A stretch of DNA of 49,672 nucleotides from an uncultured Bacteroidales bacterium (GCA_944326225.1 CALVDI010000010.1:1-49672); one strand, 5' to 3'; positions 35,020-44,858 are shown, counted from the first letter of the stretch. The notes: generated by a model not told the origin, from the sequence alone. A program made the numbers and translations.

Positions 35020-37449
35020 CTATCCCCTCCATCCTGCCAGGAAACTGGACGCAGGCATCATCTTTTTGCCGGGAGCCTGAAGTTCCTTCACAGACAATAT
35101 TCCCTCACCGCAACGGACCGCGAGCAGGGACCTGTGATCTGTATATACAACACCCGGAGCAGAGCTGACAAACTCCTCAGGAAGACCGTCTCCGCTTATA
35201 ATCTCAGTATCATAGATTTTAAGTTCCAGGTCCTGATCTCCCATACGCAGGAGGCCGTGAGCTCCCGGCTTCGGAGCCAGACCGCGCACCAGATTGTGTA
35301 TCCTCCCCGCACTGAGAGTCCAGTCAATCTCCCCTGTCTGACGGCTCAGCTTAGGTGCGGACATCCTCTCCGGCGTAAGCGACGAAGTATCCTGCGGCCT
35401 CGGCACGGCAGTACCGGATTCAATAGCATCCACAGTCCTGAGTACCAGAGCCGCCCCCTTGACCATCAGACGGTCATAAAGCCTGCCCACATTGTCATCA
35501 GGCAGTATTTCCTCCTCTTCCTGGAACAGAATAGAGCCCGTGTCCATATGCTCGTCCAGCAGGAAGGTGGTCACTCCGGTGAGCGTCTCCCCGTTGATCA
35601 CCGCCCAGTTGACAGGGGCCGCTCCGCGGTAAGCGGGAAGCAGGGAAGCATGGAGGTTGAATGTGCCCAGACGGGGCATGGACCATACAACCTTGGGCAG
35701 CATCCTGAATGCCACCACTACGAACATATCGGCCCCGAGAGCTTCCAGTTCTTTCAGGAAATCTGGATCCTTGAGAGACTCCGGCTGCAGCAGAGGCAGG
35801 GAATGTTCCTCGGCATACTGCTTCACCGGACTGCAGCCTATCTTCTGTCCCCTGCCAATCTTACGGTCAGGGACAGTCACCACGCCCAGGACATTGTATC
35901 CGCCGTCCACCAACGCCTTCAGAGACTCCACGGCAAATTCAGGCGTACCCATAAAGACTATTCCGGAGCGGACTTTACGGCTCAGGCTTCCGTCGGTTGT
36001 TCCTGTCTCTCGACGCTTTTTACTGGTGAATCTTGATAAGAACTTCTTGATCGGCAGCAGATATGTATCAAGATTGAACATGGACGAATCCTTTGTGGAT
36101 TTCCATGTCAGGAAAACACCTATCGGCAACAACACGACTGTCGAGATAAAAGCACCTGCTTCGGGAGAAATAACTCCATCTCTGGCCAACTTCTTGCCCG
36201 ATATGTCCACGACCCAGTACATCACGAAAAACAAGGCCGAGACTATCACCGGAGTACCCAGGCCGCCTTTCCTGATAATGGCTCCCAACGGGGCCCCTAT
36301 AAAGAAAAATATAAAGCAGGCAAATGAGAGCGTGAACTTCCTGAGCGACTCCAGATCTATCCTCCGGAGATAAAATGTGTACTGCTGTACCTCCCGGTCA
36401 TAACTCTGCATGGTCTGTATTGACTTCTGAACAGTACGTATAGCATCTTCGACAGCATCCAGTTCCCTTTGGGTATCCGCCCATTTCAATGTATCAAGAG
36501 GGAAATTCGTAACATACTCTCCTACATGTGCGGTATCCAGCTGCCTGGCAGAATTCATATAAAGGTCATATACAATAGCCGCTCTCTGCCTGTGTGCTGT
36601 CGTATCGTACAACGCGCCCAACGAATCCCTGTCATTATGAAGCTGCTGAAGATTGCGGGCCATGATATTATCGCCATATCTGGTCTCCTCTGATTTCTGA
36701 AAGGCATAGTTCTCCAGTTCAATAACTATCTCCTGCATATCAAAATCCACCTGCTGGAGCTTGTAGGTGGTATCTTTGGCTGTACGGGCATTGTCCTCCT
36801 CATATGACACTCCGTTGTACAGCGTGAACACCAGCGCCTTTTTGTCAGGAGTGGAGCGGATCATGCCCGAATCTGCCACGGCCAGGGAGATGTTGCCCTT
36901 ATTGTTGGTATGGTTGTACACCATGACTCCGTACATCATTCCTGTCTCCCTGTTGTTCGAGTTGACCCTAAGCGAATATCCGTCGATACCGTTGTAGAAT
37001 GTACCGGTGGGTATCTTGATCTCGTCCTTCGTCCTGGCGATATCGTACTGAAGAGTATATATCTTGTTATAAGCCAAAGGTATGAGATTGTTGGAAACAA
37101 AGAAAGCAGCGACACTGATGGCGAAAGCCACGAATATCAGCGGCAGAAATATCCTCTGCAGCGATATGCCTGCAGCCTTCATGGCCAGCAGCTCATTGTT
37201 CTCGCCCAGATTGCCGAATGTCATGATGGAGGCCAGCAGAGTGGCCAAAGGCATGGAGAGCGGCAGGATGGTCGCTGATCCCCATCCCAAAAACTCCATG
37301 ATGACCCAGAAACTCAGACCTTTTCCCACCAGTTCGTCGATATACAGCCACAGGAACTGCATCACCAGTATGAACACGGTGATGAAGAATGTCATCACGA
37401 ACGGTCCTAAAAAGGATTTCAATATGAAAAGGTCGAGTCTCTTCATCAT
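35020..37449 (-). CDS. fmt: In-frame fusion of an LptF/LptG-family permease and methionyl-tRNA formyltransferase
   Basis: The 809-residue frame contains two full-length proteins. Residues 1-455 are an LptF/G permease with three N-terminal helices, a periplasmic jellyroll-like domain and three C-terminal helices (FACFIFFFIGAPLGAIIRKG). Residues about 493-809 are methionyl-tRNA formyltransferase: GIVFMGTPEFAVESL, FNLHASLLPAYRGAAPVNWA (catalytic Asn and His), LLDEHMDTGSILF (catalytic Asp) and the C-terminal GEIDW. The linker has no stop and no plausible ATG, GTG or TTG start before the first Fmt strand. The permease C-terminus is cytosolic, so Fmt would sit on the membrane's inner face. Permeases of this type move lipopolysaccharide with LptBC. 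The join must be confirmed against assembly error. Confidence 0.9.
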   Translation of the reverse strand: MMKRLDLFILKSFLGPFVMTFFITVFILVMQFLWLYIDELVGKGLSFWVIMEFLGWGSATILPLSMPLATLLASIMTFGNLGENNELLAMKAAGISLQRIFLPLIFVAFAISVAAFFVSNNLIPLAYNKIYTLQYDIARTKDEIKIPTGTFYNGIDGYSLRVNSNNRETGMMYGVMVYNHTNNKGNISLAVADSGMIRSTPDKKALVFTLYNGVSYEEDNARTAKDTTYKLQQVDFDMQEIVIELENYAFQKSEETRYGDNIMARNLQQLHNDRDSLGALYDTTAHRQRAAIVYDLYMNSARQLDTAHVGEYVTNFPLDTLKWADTQRELDAVEDAIRTVQKSIQTMQSYDREVQQYTFYLRRIDLESLRKFTLSFACFIFFFIGAPLGAIIRKGGLGTPVIVSALFFVMYWVVDISGKKLARDGVISPEAGAFISTVVLLPIGVFLTWKSTKDSSMFNLDTYLLPIKKFLSRFTSKKRRETGTTDGSLSRKVRSGIVFMGTPEFAVESLKALVDGGYNVLGVVTVPDRKIGRGQKIGCSPVKQYAEEHSLPLLQPESLKDPDFLKELEALGADMFVVVAFRMLPKVVWSMPRLGTFNLHASLLPAYRGAAPVNWAVINGETLTGVTTFLLDEHMDTGSILFQEEEEILPDDNVGRLYDRLMVKGAALVLRTVDAIESGTAVPRPQDTSSLTPERMSAPKLSRQTGEIDWTLSAGRIHNLVRGLAPKPGAHGLLRMGDQDLELKIYDTEIISGDGLPEEFVSSAPGVVYTDHRSLLAVRCGEGILSVKELQAPGKKMMPASSFLAGWRG

Positions 37450-37465
37450 GCAATAGCGTATGTCG

Positions 37466-40093
37466 TCAGCCTATCTTATTGACGGATTCAATCATAGCTG
37501 TCAGAGCCGCCACAAGTCCGTCAGGATCCTTGCCTCCTGCGGTAGCCAGGAAGGGCTGACCGCCTCCACCGCCCTTGATGTGGGCGGCAGCGGCCTTCAC
37601 ATCCTTGCCGGCATGAGCTCCGGCAGCCACCAGGTCATCCGTGTACATCATAAGCAGCGAGGGCTTGCGGTCGGGGGTCATAATCGCGGCAACCATGGCT
37701 GCGCGTGTATTCTCCTTCCGCAGTTCAAAGGCCACTTCCTTAATGACATCGGGAGAATATACTCCGGTCAGGGAGAACAGACGCACTCCGGAAGGTGTCA
37801 TCTCGCTCTTTTCCGTCAGGTTCTTCTTGAGGGCCGCGGCTCTCTCACGTGCCACCTCCTCAAGGGAATGACGGAATGAATCATTCTCGGCCACTAGTTT
37901 CTTGATACCGGTGATGATATCCGGGGTATTCTCCAGGAAGGAGCGCACGGCGTTGATCTGGTCCTCGACTCCGTCGAAAAGATCCTCTACATAACTGCCG
38001 GTGACAGCCTGTATCCTGCGTACACCTGCCGCAACGGCCGACTCAGAGACTATTTTGAGCATACCGATACGGCCGGTCGAGGAAGTGTGGGTTCCTCCGC
38101 AGAGTTCCACCGAGTCTCCGAAGCGGATTACGCGCACCTTGTCCCCGTATTTTTCTCCGAAAAGAGCCATCGCCCCCATGTCCTTTGCCTCGGCTATGGG
38201 CACGTCCCGGAACTCCTGGCGAGGATAGTCCTCACGTATAAGACGGTTGACCATCCTCTCCACCTCGCGCAGCTTCTCAGGGGATATCTTCTCGTAGTGA
38301 GAGAAGTCAAAACGGAAATACGCGGGGCATACGTAGGAACCCTTCTGCTCTATGTGAGTACCCAGTACGGAGCGCAGGGCCTGGTGCAGCAGATGGGTGG
38401 CCGAATGGTTATTGGCCGTCTCCTGCCGTTTATGTGCGTCCACACAGGCGCGGAACACCGCCTCCGGCTCCGAAGGAATCCGATCCGCGATATGTATACT
38501 GAGATTGTTCTCCTTGACAGTATTGAGTATGGCCGTCTTCTCACCCGACAGCGAGATTATGGTTCCGCAGTCTCCGACCTGTCCACCGCTCTCGGCATAG
38601 AAGGGAGTACGGTCGAATACCAGCTGGTAGACCTCCTTGCCCTTGGTCTTGACGGTACGGTACTTGACTATACGCACATCTGCCTCCAGAGTGTCGTAAC
38701 CTACGAAAGAGTGCTCCTCTGTCTCGTCCAGCACCACCCAGTCACCGGCCTCCACTGCGGCGGCGTTGCGGGCCCTGGCCTTCTGCTTTCCCAGCTCGGC
38801 CTCAAACTCCTCCAGGTCGATGGCATATCCTTTCTCACGTGCTATCAGCTCACTCAGGTCAATGGGGAATCCGAAAGTATCGTAGAGCACAAATGCGTCC
38901 TTGCCGGATATGCGCCTGGTATCCGCATTGCGTTCCATTATGGTGTTAATCAAGCCTATTCCCTTGGCCAAAGTACGGAGGAACGCCTCTTCCTCCTCAC
39001 GGATTACATTCTCTATCAACGTCTGCTGGCGTCCCAGTTCAGGATAGGCGTCTCCCATGACATCCACCAGCACCGGTACCAGACGGCACAGGAAAGGCTC
39101 GGTGAATCCCAGGAAGGTATAACCGTAACGGACTGCCCTGCGCAGGATGCGCCGGATGACGTAACCGGCCTTGACATTGGAAGGCAGCTGGCCGTCAGCT
39201 ATAGAGAACGAGATGGCCCTGATGTGGTCCGCCACCACCCTCATGGCCACATCCACCTGCTCCGACTCCGCACCGTACTTGTGTCCGGACAGTTCAGCGA
39301 TACGGGAGATGATGTCCTGAAACATGTCTCCGTCGTAGTTGCTCTTGTTGCCGTTTACGGCCATAACCAGACGCTCGAAGCCCATGCCGGTATCCACATG
39401 CCTGTGCGGCAGGAGCTCCAGCGAGCCGTCCGCCTTGCGGTTATACTGGATAAACACCAGATTCCATATCTCGATGACCAGGGGATCGCTCTTGTTGACC
39501 AGCTCCCGGCCGGGCACGGCCTGTCTGTCCTTCTCGTCCCTGAGGTCGATATGTATCTCGCTGCACGGGCCGCACGGGCCTGTATCGCCCATCTCCCAGA
39601 AATTGTCCTTCTTGTTGCCGTAGAGGATACGGTCCTCGGGCAGATACTGTTTCCATATCTCCAGAGCCTCGGAGTCAGGGCCCAGGCCATCCTTGTCATA
39701 CCCCTCGAAAACAGTAGCATACAGCCTCTCCTTATCCAGTTTGTACACCTCGGTCAGAAGCTCCCATGCCCATGCAATCGCCTCTTTCTTGAAATAGTCC
39801 CCGAAACTCCAGTTGCCCAGCATCTCGAACATCGTATGATGGTAAGAGTCATGGCCCACTTCCTCCAGGTCATTGTGTTTGCCGCTCACTCTGAGACACT
39901 TCTGACTGTCCGCCACACGGGGATACAGTATGGGGGAATTGCCCAGGAACCAGTCCTTGAACTGATTCATCCCGGCATTGGTGAACATAAGCGTAGGATC
40001 TCCCTTCACGACCATAGGCGCGGAGGGAACTATCTTGTGACCCTTCGAGGCGAAGAAGTCCAGGAATTGCTGTCTAATCTCTTTTGAAGTCAT
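37466..40093 (-). CDS. alaS: Alanyl-tRNA synthetase
   Basis: The enzyme charges tRNA-Ala and edits Ser and Gly mistakes. The 875-residue protein has the class II core ([34 protein letters not shown]), the editing-site [24 protein letters not shown] and a C-terminal DHHA1-like domain ending [17 protein letters not shown] 40093 (MTSKE) is preferred over an upstream start ten codons earlier. It lies 16 bases before the LptF/G-Fmt gene, so two translation genes flank the permease part. Confidence 0.98.
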   Translation of the reverse strand: MTSKEIRQQFLDFFASKGHKIVPSAPMVVKGDPTLMFTNAGMNQFKDWFLGNSPILYPRVADSQKCLRVSGKHNDLEEVGHDSYHHTMFEMLGNWSFGDYFKKEAIAWAWELLTEVYKLDKERLYATVFEGYDKDGLGPDSEALEIWKQYLPEDRILYGNKKDNFWEMGDTGPCGPCSEIHIDLRDEKDRQAVPGRELVNKSDPLVIEIWNLVFIQYNRKADGSLELLPHRHVDTGMGFERLVMAVNGNKSNYDGDMFQDIISRIAELSGHKYGAESEQVDVAMRVVADHIRAISFSIADGQLPSNVKAGYVIRRILRRAVRYGYTFLGFTEPFLCRLVPVLVDVMGDAYPELGRQQTLIENVIREEEEAFLRTLAKGIGLINTIMERNADTRRISGKDAFVLYDTFGFPIDLSELIAREKGYAIDLEEFEAELGKQKARARNAAAVEAGDWVVLDETEEHSFVGYDTLEADVRIVKYRTVKTKGKEVYQLVFDRTPFYAESGGQVGDCGTIISLSGEKTAILNTVKENNLSIHIADRIPSEPEAVFRACVDAHKRQETANNHSATHLLHQALRSVLGTHIEQKGSYVCPAYFRFDFSHYEKISPEKLREVERMVNRLIREDYPRQEFRDVPIAEAKDMGAMALFGEKYGDKVRVIRFGDSVELCGGTHTSSTGRIGMLKIVSESAVAAGVRRIQAVTGSYVEDLFDGVEDQINAVRSFLENTPDIITGIKKLVAENDSFRHSLEEVARERAAALKKNLTEKSEMTPSGVRLFSLTGVYSPDVIKEVAFELRKENTRAAMVAAIMTPDRKPSLLMMYTDDLVAAGAHAGKDVKAAAAHIKGGGGGQPFLATAGGKDPDGLVAALTAMIESVNKIG

Positions 40094-40120
40094 ATTAACA
40101 AACGGATCATTTGTAATTTG

Positions 40121-40128
40121 CAAATATA
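40121..40128 (-). promoter_or_regulatory. alaS promoter, -7 element
   Basis: TATATTTG on the minus strand matches TAnnTTTG, 27 bases before the alaS ATG, at the edge of the preceding permease gene. A -33 element is not evident. Confidence 0.45.
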
Positions 40129-40132
40129 TATA

Positions 40133-41233
40133 TTATTTCGGTGCCATACGGTAAAGTACCGCCGCAATCACCGCATACAGTATGTTAGGCAGCCACAGAG
40201 CCAGCCATGGCGGCAAAGTATCGGTAATCACGAACATCTGACTGAAACGCAGGAAAAGGATGTAGGAAAAGCTCAAGGCTATACCCACTCCAAGATTGAG
40301 GCCTATACCGCCGCGTCTCTTCTTGGAGGAAAGCGACACGCCTATGAGCGTCAGGATAAATGCCGAGAACGGCACTGCAAAACGGGTATGCTTCTCTATG
40401 AGAGAGTATTTGACCATACTGTCCCCTCTCATTCTCTGCATATCTATAAGCTCCTGCAGCTCATCATAATTGAGAGTCTCGACAGTATTCTCCCTCCTGT
40501 AGAAATCATCTATATTGAGATTGATAACCGTATCGAGCTGCTTGCCGAAAGTTATCCTCTGCTGCGACGTCGTATAGTCCCTCAGGGTATAGTTCTTAAG
40601 CCGCCATCCTCCGGTCGTGGAATCCCAGGCTGCGCTCTCGGCCGAGAGCTTTGATACCAGATGGCTCTCCCTTGTGCTTTCCAGAGTAAACTTATACGCA
40701 GTATTGTTCCACGTACTGAATGACTCCACGTAGACAAATTCACCGGGAGCTATCTGGTAATGGATATTGCGGTTGGTATTGTAGAATTTCTGTCCTTTTA
40801 TATACTGTTCCTCGAAGGCCAGTCTTTTCTTATTGGCATTGGGTATTACGAATAGATTGAGAGACAGACTCATCATCGCTATCAACAGAGCGGAAAGGAA
40901 ATACGGGTACATAAGCCTGCCGAAACTCACTCCTCCGGAAAGCATGGCTATGATCTCGCTGTTGCCGGCCAGTTTGGATGTGAAGAAGATAACGGTGATA
41001 AAGACGAACAGCGGACTGAACATATTGATGAAATACGGGATGAAGTTGAAGTAGTAGTCCACTACAATCGCCCTCAGAGGAGCCTCTTTATCCACGAAGT
41101 CATCGATCTTCTCGCTTATATCGAAGATTATCACTATCACGATGATAAGCAGCAGAGCCACAAAGAACGTTCCTATGAACTTCCTTATGATATACCTGTC
41201 GAGAAGCCTTATCCTGAATGTATTGAGATTCAT
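40133..41233 (-). CDS. LptF/LptG-family lipopolysaccharide export permease
   Basis: The 366-residue protein starts with LLDRYIIRKFIGTFF and has three N-terminal helices, a periplasmic beta domain, and three C-terminal helices with GVSLSSKKRRGGIGLNLG. It should pair with the permease part of the fused gene at 35020-37449 as LptF plus LptG, next to an LptB ATPase not found here. The tgt-permease adjacency is, as far as I know, common in Bacteroidota. Confidence 0.92.
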   Translation of the reverse strand: MNLNTFRIRLLDRYIIRKFIGTFFVALLLIIVIVIIFDISEKIDDFVDKEAPLRAIVVDYYFNFIPYFINMFSPLFVFITVIFFTSKLAGNSEIIAMLSGGVSFGRLMYPYFLSALLIAMMSLSLNLFVIPNANKKRLAFEEQYIKGQKFYNTNRNIHYQIAPGEFVYVESFSTWNNTAYKFTLESTRESHLVSKLSAESAAWDSTTGGWRLKNYTLRDYTTSQQRITFGKQLDTVINLNIDDFYRRENTVETLNYDELQELIDMQRMRGDSMVKYSLIEKHTRFAVPFSAFILTLIGVSLSSKKRRGGIGLNLGVGIALSFSYILFLRFSQMFVITDTLPPWLALWLPNILYAVIAAVLYRMAPK

Positions 41234-41242
41234 CTACAAATG

Positions 41243-42373
41243 TTATAAGCGGTTCTGCAATTTCTTTACTGCGGCTTCTTTCCACGGAAGAAAGTCTCCT
41301 GCCTCGATATGAAGGCGGGCCTGCGTCACCACATCGAGGTAGAAGGCCAGGTTGTGCTCGCTGGCAATCTGGGCCGCCAGCATCTCGCCGGCGATGAACA
41401 GATGCCGCAGATAAGCCTTGGTGTAGGCGGTGTCCACAAAGGACGTGCCATAAGGGTCAATCGGGGAGAAATCCCTCTCCCACTTCTTGTTGCGCATGTT
41501 CATCCGCCCTTCCCAGGTGAACAGCATCCCGTTGCGGCCGTTGCGGGTGGGCATCACGCAGTCGAACATGTCGATGCCCCGGGCTATGCCTTCCAGCAGA
41601 TTCTCGGGAGTACCGACTCCCATCAGGTAACGCGGCCTGTCCTTGGGCAGGACAGGGTGCACCGCCTCTATCATCTCATACATCACCTCGGTAGGCTCTC
41701 CCACAGACAGTCCGCCTATGGCGTAACCCTCGCAGTCATACGAGGCCACATTCTCGGCGGCCTCCACTCTCAGGTCGGGATAGACACAGCCCTGCACTAT
41801 GGGGAAAAATGCCTGTGAATAACCGTAAAGCGGCTCTGTCTCCCGGAAGCGGGCAATGCCTCTCCTAAGCCACTGCTTGGTCAGATCCAGGGACTTGCGG
41901 GCATAGTTGCGGTCGGCGTCACCGGGGGTGCACTCATCGAGGGCCATGATGATGTCGGCCCCGATGATGCGCTGGGTGTCCACGTTGTTCTCAGGGGTGA
42001 AGATGTGGGCCGAGCCGTCGATGTGCGAGCGGAACGTGCAGCCCTCGGGCGTAAGCTTGCGGCTGTCAGCCAGGGAAAATACCTGGAATCCGCCGCTGTC
42101 GGTCAGTATCGGGCGGTCCCATCCGGCGAACCTGTGCAGACCTCCGGCCATGCGCAGGGTCTCCAGGCCGGGACGCAGATACAGATGATAGGTATTGCCC
42201 AGAATGATCTGCGCTCCGATGTCGCCTTTCAGGTCCCGGTGATATACACCCTTGACAGAACCGACAGTCCCCACCGGCATGAAGATCGGTGTCTCTATCG
42301 TCCCGTGGTCTGTCTCAATCCTGCCTCTGCGGGCATTGGACTGCGGATCTGTCTTAAGCAACGTGAATCTCAT
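41243..42373 (-). CDS. tgt: tRNA-guanine transglycosylase (zinc cysteines absent)
   Basis: Tgt swaps guanine-34 for the queuosine precursor in GUN tRNAs. The 376-residue protein has the substrate motif LTDSGGFQVFSL, GLSVGEP, YLMGVGTPENLLEGI and the nucleophile segment DMFDCVMPTRNGRNG. ATG 42373 (MRFTL) is chosen over one ten codons upstream. The usual zinc site C-x-C-x2-C before YLRHL is here GTSFVD, so the three cysteines are missing, while the later His (HNLAFY) is kept. It ends nine bases before the permease gene. Confidence 0.95.
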   Translation of the reverse strand: MRFTLLKTDPQSNARRGRIETDHGTIETPIFMPVGTVGSVKGVYHRDLKGDIGAQIILGNTYHLYLRPGLETLRMAGGLHRFAGWDRPILTDSGGFQVFSLADSRKLTPEGCTFRSHIDGSAHIFTPENNVDTQRIIGADIIMALDECTPGDADRNYARKSLDLTKQWLRRGIARFRETEPLYGYSQAFFPIVQGCVYPDLRVEAAENVASYDCEGYAIGGLSVGEPTEVMYEMIEAVHPVLPKDRPRYLMGVGTPENLLEGIARGIDMFDCVMPTRNGRNGMLFTWEGRMNMRNKKWERDFSPIDPYGTSFVDTAYTKAYLRHLFIAGEMLAAQIASEHNLAFYLDVVTQARLHIEAGDFLPWKEAAVKKLQNRL

Positions 42374-42377
42374 CAGG

Positions 42378-43160
42378 TCATTCCCTCCAGAACTCTGTCT
42401 CACCCATATAGTTTACCGTAACCTCAGTACCGGACATAGCCGGAGACAGTCTTACTTCTATGTCCTCAGAGCGTTCCATCACCCCGAATATATCCATATG
42501 AAGATTGAATCCACCGTTGAAGAAATGGAATAAGGGTCCGCGGCTGAGCACCGCCATCGTCGGCTCCGCTGTCGAGAAAGCGACTTCCACCACGGTATTT
42601 CCTTCCCGGCTGGAAGTATGCTCCGTATAATCGCCATCAACGGTCACCCCATATACATAACCGTAATCGCACGAATCGGCAAGAGCCACATGCATCTCCA
42701 TGGCATTCAAGGAATAGGGTGCATCCAGCCTGGTCGTCTGAAGATCCACGCTCACATCCCACCCATCCGGGCCGGTACAGGAGACTGCTGCCACTACCCC
42801 ATTGAAAGTACATTCCCAGACAGCCCCTTCGTCGAGAATGGAATTACCGTCGAATACAAACTCGCCCCGTCCATCGGCAAGAACGCATTTATCGTCGTAA
42901 AGACGCACCTTATAGTCAGGGAAATACATATCCTCAAGCTCATATCTTCCATACTGGTCGGCTTTCACGTACATATCCACCTTCAAAGCCCGGTCCAGTA
43001 CGGAAAGAACGGGAGAGAGCACACGGTCTCCGGTAACGCAATAGACGTAGTAAGCCTCCTCGACAACATTGACATACTTCTCCTCCGAACTGTCCACCTT
43101 GCATCCAGTCACTGTCATTAGAACAGCTGCCGCCACCCATATATTTATAACATTCTTCAT
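42378..43160 (-). CDS. Hypothetical lipoprotein
   Basis: The 260-residue protein has a lipoprotein signal with lipobox VTGC (Cys20) followed by KVDSSEEK. The remainder looks beta-rich, with YYVYCVTGD, VDMYVKADQYGRYELED and RSEDIEVRLSP. I do not recognise the family. It is four bases from tgt and 11 bases after an outer-membrane beta-barrel gene, so it may work with that protein at the outer membrane. Confidence 0.7.
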   Translation of the reverse strand: MKNVINIWVAAAVLMTVTGCKVDSSEEKYVNVVEEAYYVYCVTGDRVLSPVLSVLDRALKVDMYVKADQYGRYELEDMYFPDYKVRLYDDKCVLADGRGEFVFDGNSILDEGAVWECTFNGVVAAVSCTGPDGWDVSVDLQTTRLDAPYSLNAMEMHVALADSCDYGYVYGVTVDGDYTEHTSSREGNTVVEVAFSTAEPTMAVLSRGPLFHFFNGGFNLHMDIFGVMERSEDIEVRLSPAMSGTEVTVNYMGETEFWRE

Positions 43161-43171
43161 GATTCCAGGTT

Positions 43172-43819
43172 TTAGAATTTATATCCGATTCCCAGCGAGA
43201 ATGTGCCGGTATTGCCCAATGAAACCTCCGCTATGCCGTAGACAAATGTTCCGACAGTGATGCCTATGGGCGTCAGCGCAAATGCCGGGAGCAAAGTCAT
43301 GGATGTACTGTGATTCCATGTCTCGGTCAGGAAAGAGACTCCAAGACCGATGCCGGAATACAGCCGTACAAGATCGGTATGTACCCACACAAACCTGACA
43401 TAAGGCATGACGGATACCTGATTGTCATTGCTCTTGAAAGCCAGATCGCCGGTATATTTATCAAAATAATCACGGTAGTATCCGGAATAAGTCACCACTC
43501 CGGAAAGCTCGAACCACTTACGGAAACGATACGTATATGTCAGTCCTACGGCCCCCGACAGATAACCGTCTCCACCGTAATACCTGCTGTCGGCTATCTC
43601 ACCGGCAATGGTTCCATAGCCATGGAAACCGTAGTCTCCGTCGATACCATGACTCAGTGTAACCTCGTCTAAAGGCATGGCTCCCCAGGTAAGCCGGAGC
43701 TCGCTGCCCTGCCAGAACCTGAATTCATTTCTATCTTTGGCAGAAATATCGGCGATACTTCCAGATGCAAGCATCAGAAATACCGCCGATATCAATATTC
43801 TGGACATATGTCTTCTCAT
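43172..43819 (-). CDS. Predicted outer-membrane beta-barrel protein
   Basis: The 215-residue protein has a signal peptide (ILISAVFLMLASGSIADISA) and alternating polar/hydrophobic strands rich in Tyr and Gly. It ends in Phe (TFSLGIGYKF), the usual C-terminal signature for outer-membrane insertion. It is a small barrel of perhaps eight to ten strands. The substrate or function is unknown. It is probably co-transcribed with the lipoprotein at 42378. Confidence 0.78.
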   Translation of the reverse strand: MRRHMSRILISAVFLMLASGSIADISAKDRNEFRFWQGSELRLTWGAMPLDEVTLSHGIDGDYGFHGYGTIAGEIADSRYYGGDGYLSGAVGLTYTYRFRKWFELSGVVTYSGYYRDYFDKYTGDLAFKSNDNQVSVMPYVRFVWVHTDLVRLYSGIGLGVSFLTETWNHSTSMTLLPAFALTPIGITVGTFVYGIAEVSLGNTGTFSLGIGYKF

Positions 43820-43831
43820 AGGCCGGCTATA

Positions 43832-44785
43832 TTATTTACCCAGCTTGGCAGCGATGGCCTTGAGCATATCGTCAACCATGGCATCGAGATGCCACTGAGG
43901 ATTCCAGCCCCACTCCTCGCGGGCACAACTGTCGTCCATCATGTTGGGCCATGAGTCGGCGATGGCTGCCTTCACAGGATCTACGTTGTAGTCGAAAGTA
44001 GCAGAAGGTATGCGCTCCTTGATCTTCGCGAACAGTTCCTTGGGGCAGAAACTCATGCAGGTAATGTTGAAGCTGTTGCGGTGTTTCAGCTTAGAAGGGT
44101 CGGCCTCCATGAGCTGGGTCACTGCATTCAGTGCGTCAGGCATGTAGAGCATGTCCATGTAGCTGTCCTCGGGGATAGGGCAGGTATAGTGGCCTGTCTT
44201 GAGTATCTCGTAGAAGACCTCTACTGCATAGTCGGTGGTACCGCCGCCGGGCAGACAGCCGTTGGAGATGATGCCGGGGAAGCGCACGCTTCTGGCATCC
44301 ACGCCGAAACGATGGAAATAATAATCCGAAAGCAGCTCGCCGGTTACCTTGCACACACCGTAGATGGTGTCAGGTCTCATGACGGTGTCCTGAGGAGTCT
44401 TGTCATGAGGAGTGCTTACGCCGAATGCTCCGATGGAGCTCGGGGTGAACACTGCGGTCTTGAACTCCTTGGCAAGGGTCAGGGAGTTGACCAGAGCTCC
44501 CATATTGATCTTCCAGGCCAGTTCGGGATTCTTTTCTCCGGTGGCGGAGAGAAGAGCCACCAGATTGAAGATAGCATCTATGTTGTTGTCTTTAACAGCT
44601 TGACCGAAGGCGTTGAAGTCGAGGGCATCAAGCTTTATGGCCCTGGCATAGGTGCCGATCTTGGCGACTGCCTCGTCCTTGAGGTCAGCGCCGATAACAT
44701 TGTCATGTCCGTAATGTTTCTGGAGATGAGGAACAAGCTCAGTGCCGATCTGTCCACCGGCGCCGATAACCAAAATACGTTTCAT
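43832..44785 (-). CDS. tdh: L-threonine 3-dehydrogenase, epimerase-like (SDR) type
   Basis: This is the extended-SDR threonine dehydrogenase, which makes 2-amino-3-ketobutyrate using NAD+. The 317-residue protein has the Rossmann motif VIGAGGQIGTEL, the SDR Tyr and Lys in YGVCKVTGE, and the family signature LPGGGTTDYAVEVF. ATG 44785 (MKRIL) is chosen over an alternative 11 codons upstream. No kbl (ketobutyrate ligase) is adjacent. Confidence 0.95.
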   Translation of the reverse strand: MKRILVIGAGGQIGTELVPHLQKHYGHDNVIGADLKDEAVAKIGTYARAIKLDALDFNAFGQAVKDNNIDAIFNLVALLSATGEKNPELAWKINMGALVNSLTLAKEFKTAVFTPSSIGAFGVSTPHDKTPQDTVMRPDTIYGVCKVTGELLSDYYFHRFGVDARSVRFPGIISNGCLPGGGTTDYAVEVFYEILKTGHYTCPIPEDSYMDMLYMPDALNAVTQLMEADPSKLKHRNSFNITCMSFCPKELFAKIKERIPSATFDYNVDPVKAAIADSWPNMMDDSCAREEWGWNPQWHLDAMVDDMLKAIAAKLGK

Positions 44786-44815
44786 ATTCTGTTGACTTTT
44801 ATTTATACCAAAATG

Positions 44816-44823
44816 CAAAAGTA
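44816..44823 (-). promoter_or_regulatory. tdh promoter, -7 element
   Basis: TACTTTTG on the minus strand matches TAnnTTTG, 30 bases before the tdh ATG. It would be the first promoter of the long minus-strand run. Confidence 0.5.
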
Positions 44824-44846
44824 CAAAAACTTTTCCATCAATTTAA

Positions 44847-44854
44847 TAAATTTG
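44847..44854 (+). promoter_or_regulatory. Promoter -7 element of the GSCFA gene (near leaderless)
   Basis: TAAATTTG matches TAnnTTTG and ends four bases before ATG 44859, so transcription would start at about the A of the ATG. No ribosome-binding site fits between. Confidence 0.5.
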
Positions 44855-44858
44855 CGCC

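Noticed and set aside
35950-35952. ATG in VFMGTPEF as a separate start for fmt
   Set aside because: It would delete the first strand of the Rossmann-like fold, has no clear ribosome site, and leaves the upstream frame open without a stop. A fusion explains the sequence better.
34669-36036. Open frame of 455 codons on the plus strand opposite thiN and the Fmt domain
   Set aside because: It is a shadow of two well-supported minus-strand coding regions.
38087-40087. Open frame of 666 codons on the plus strand opposite alaS
   Set aside because: It is antisense to a certain gene and has the composition of a reverse-frame shadow, rich in His, Gln and Leu without domain signatures.
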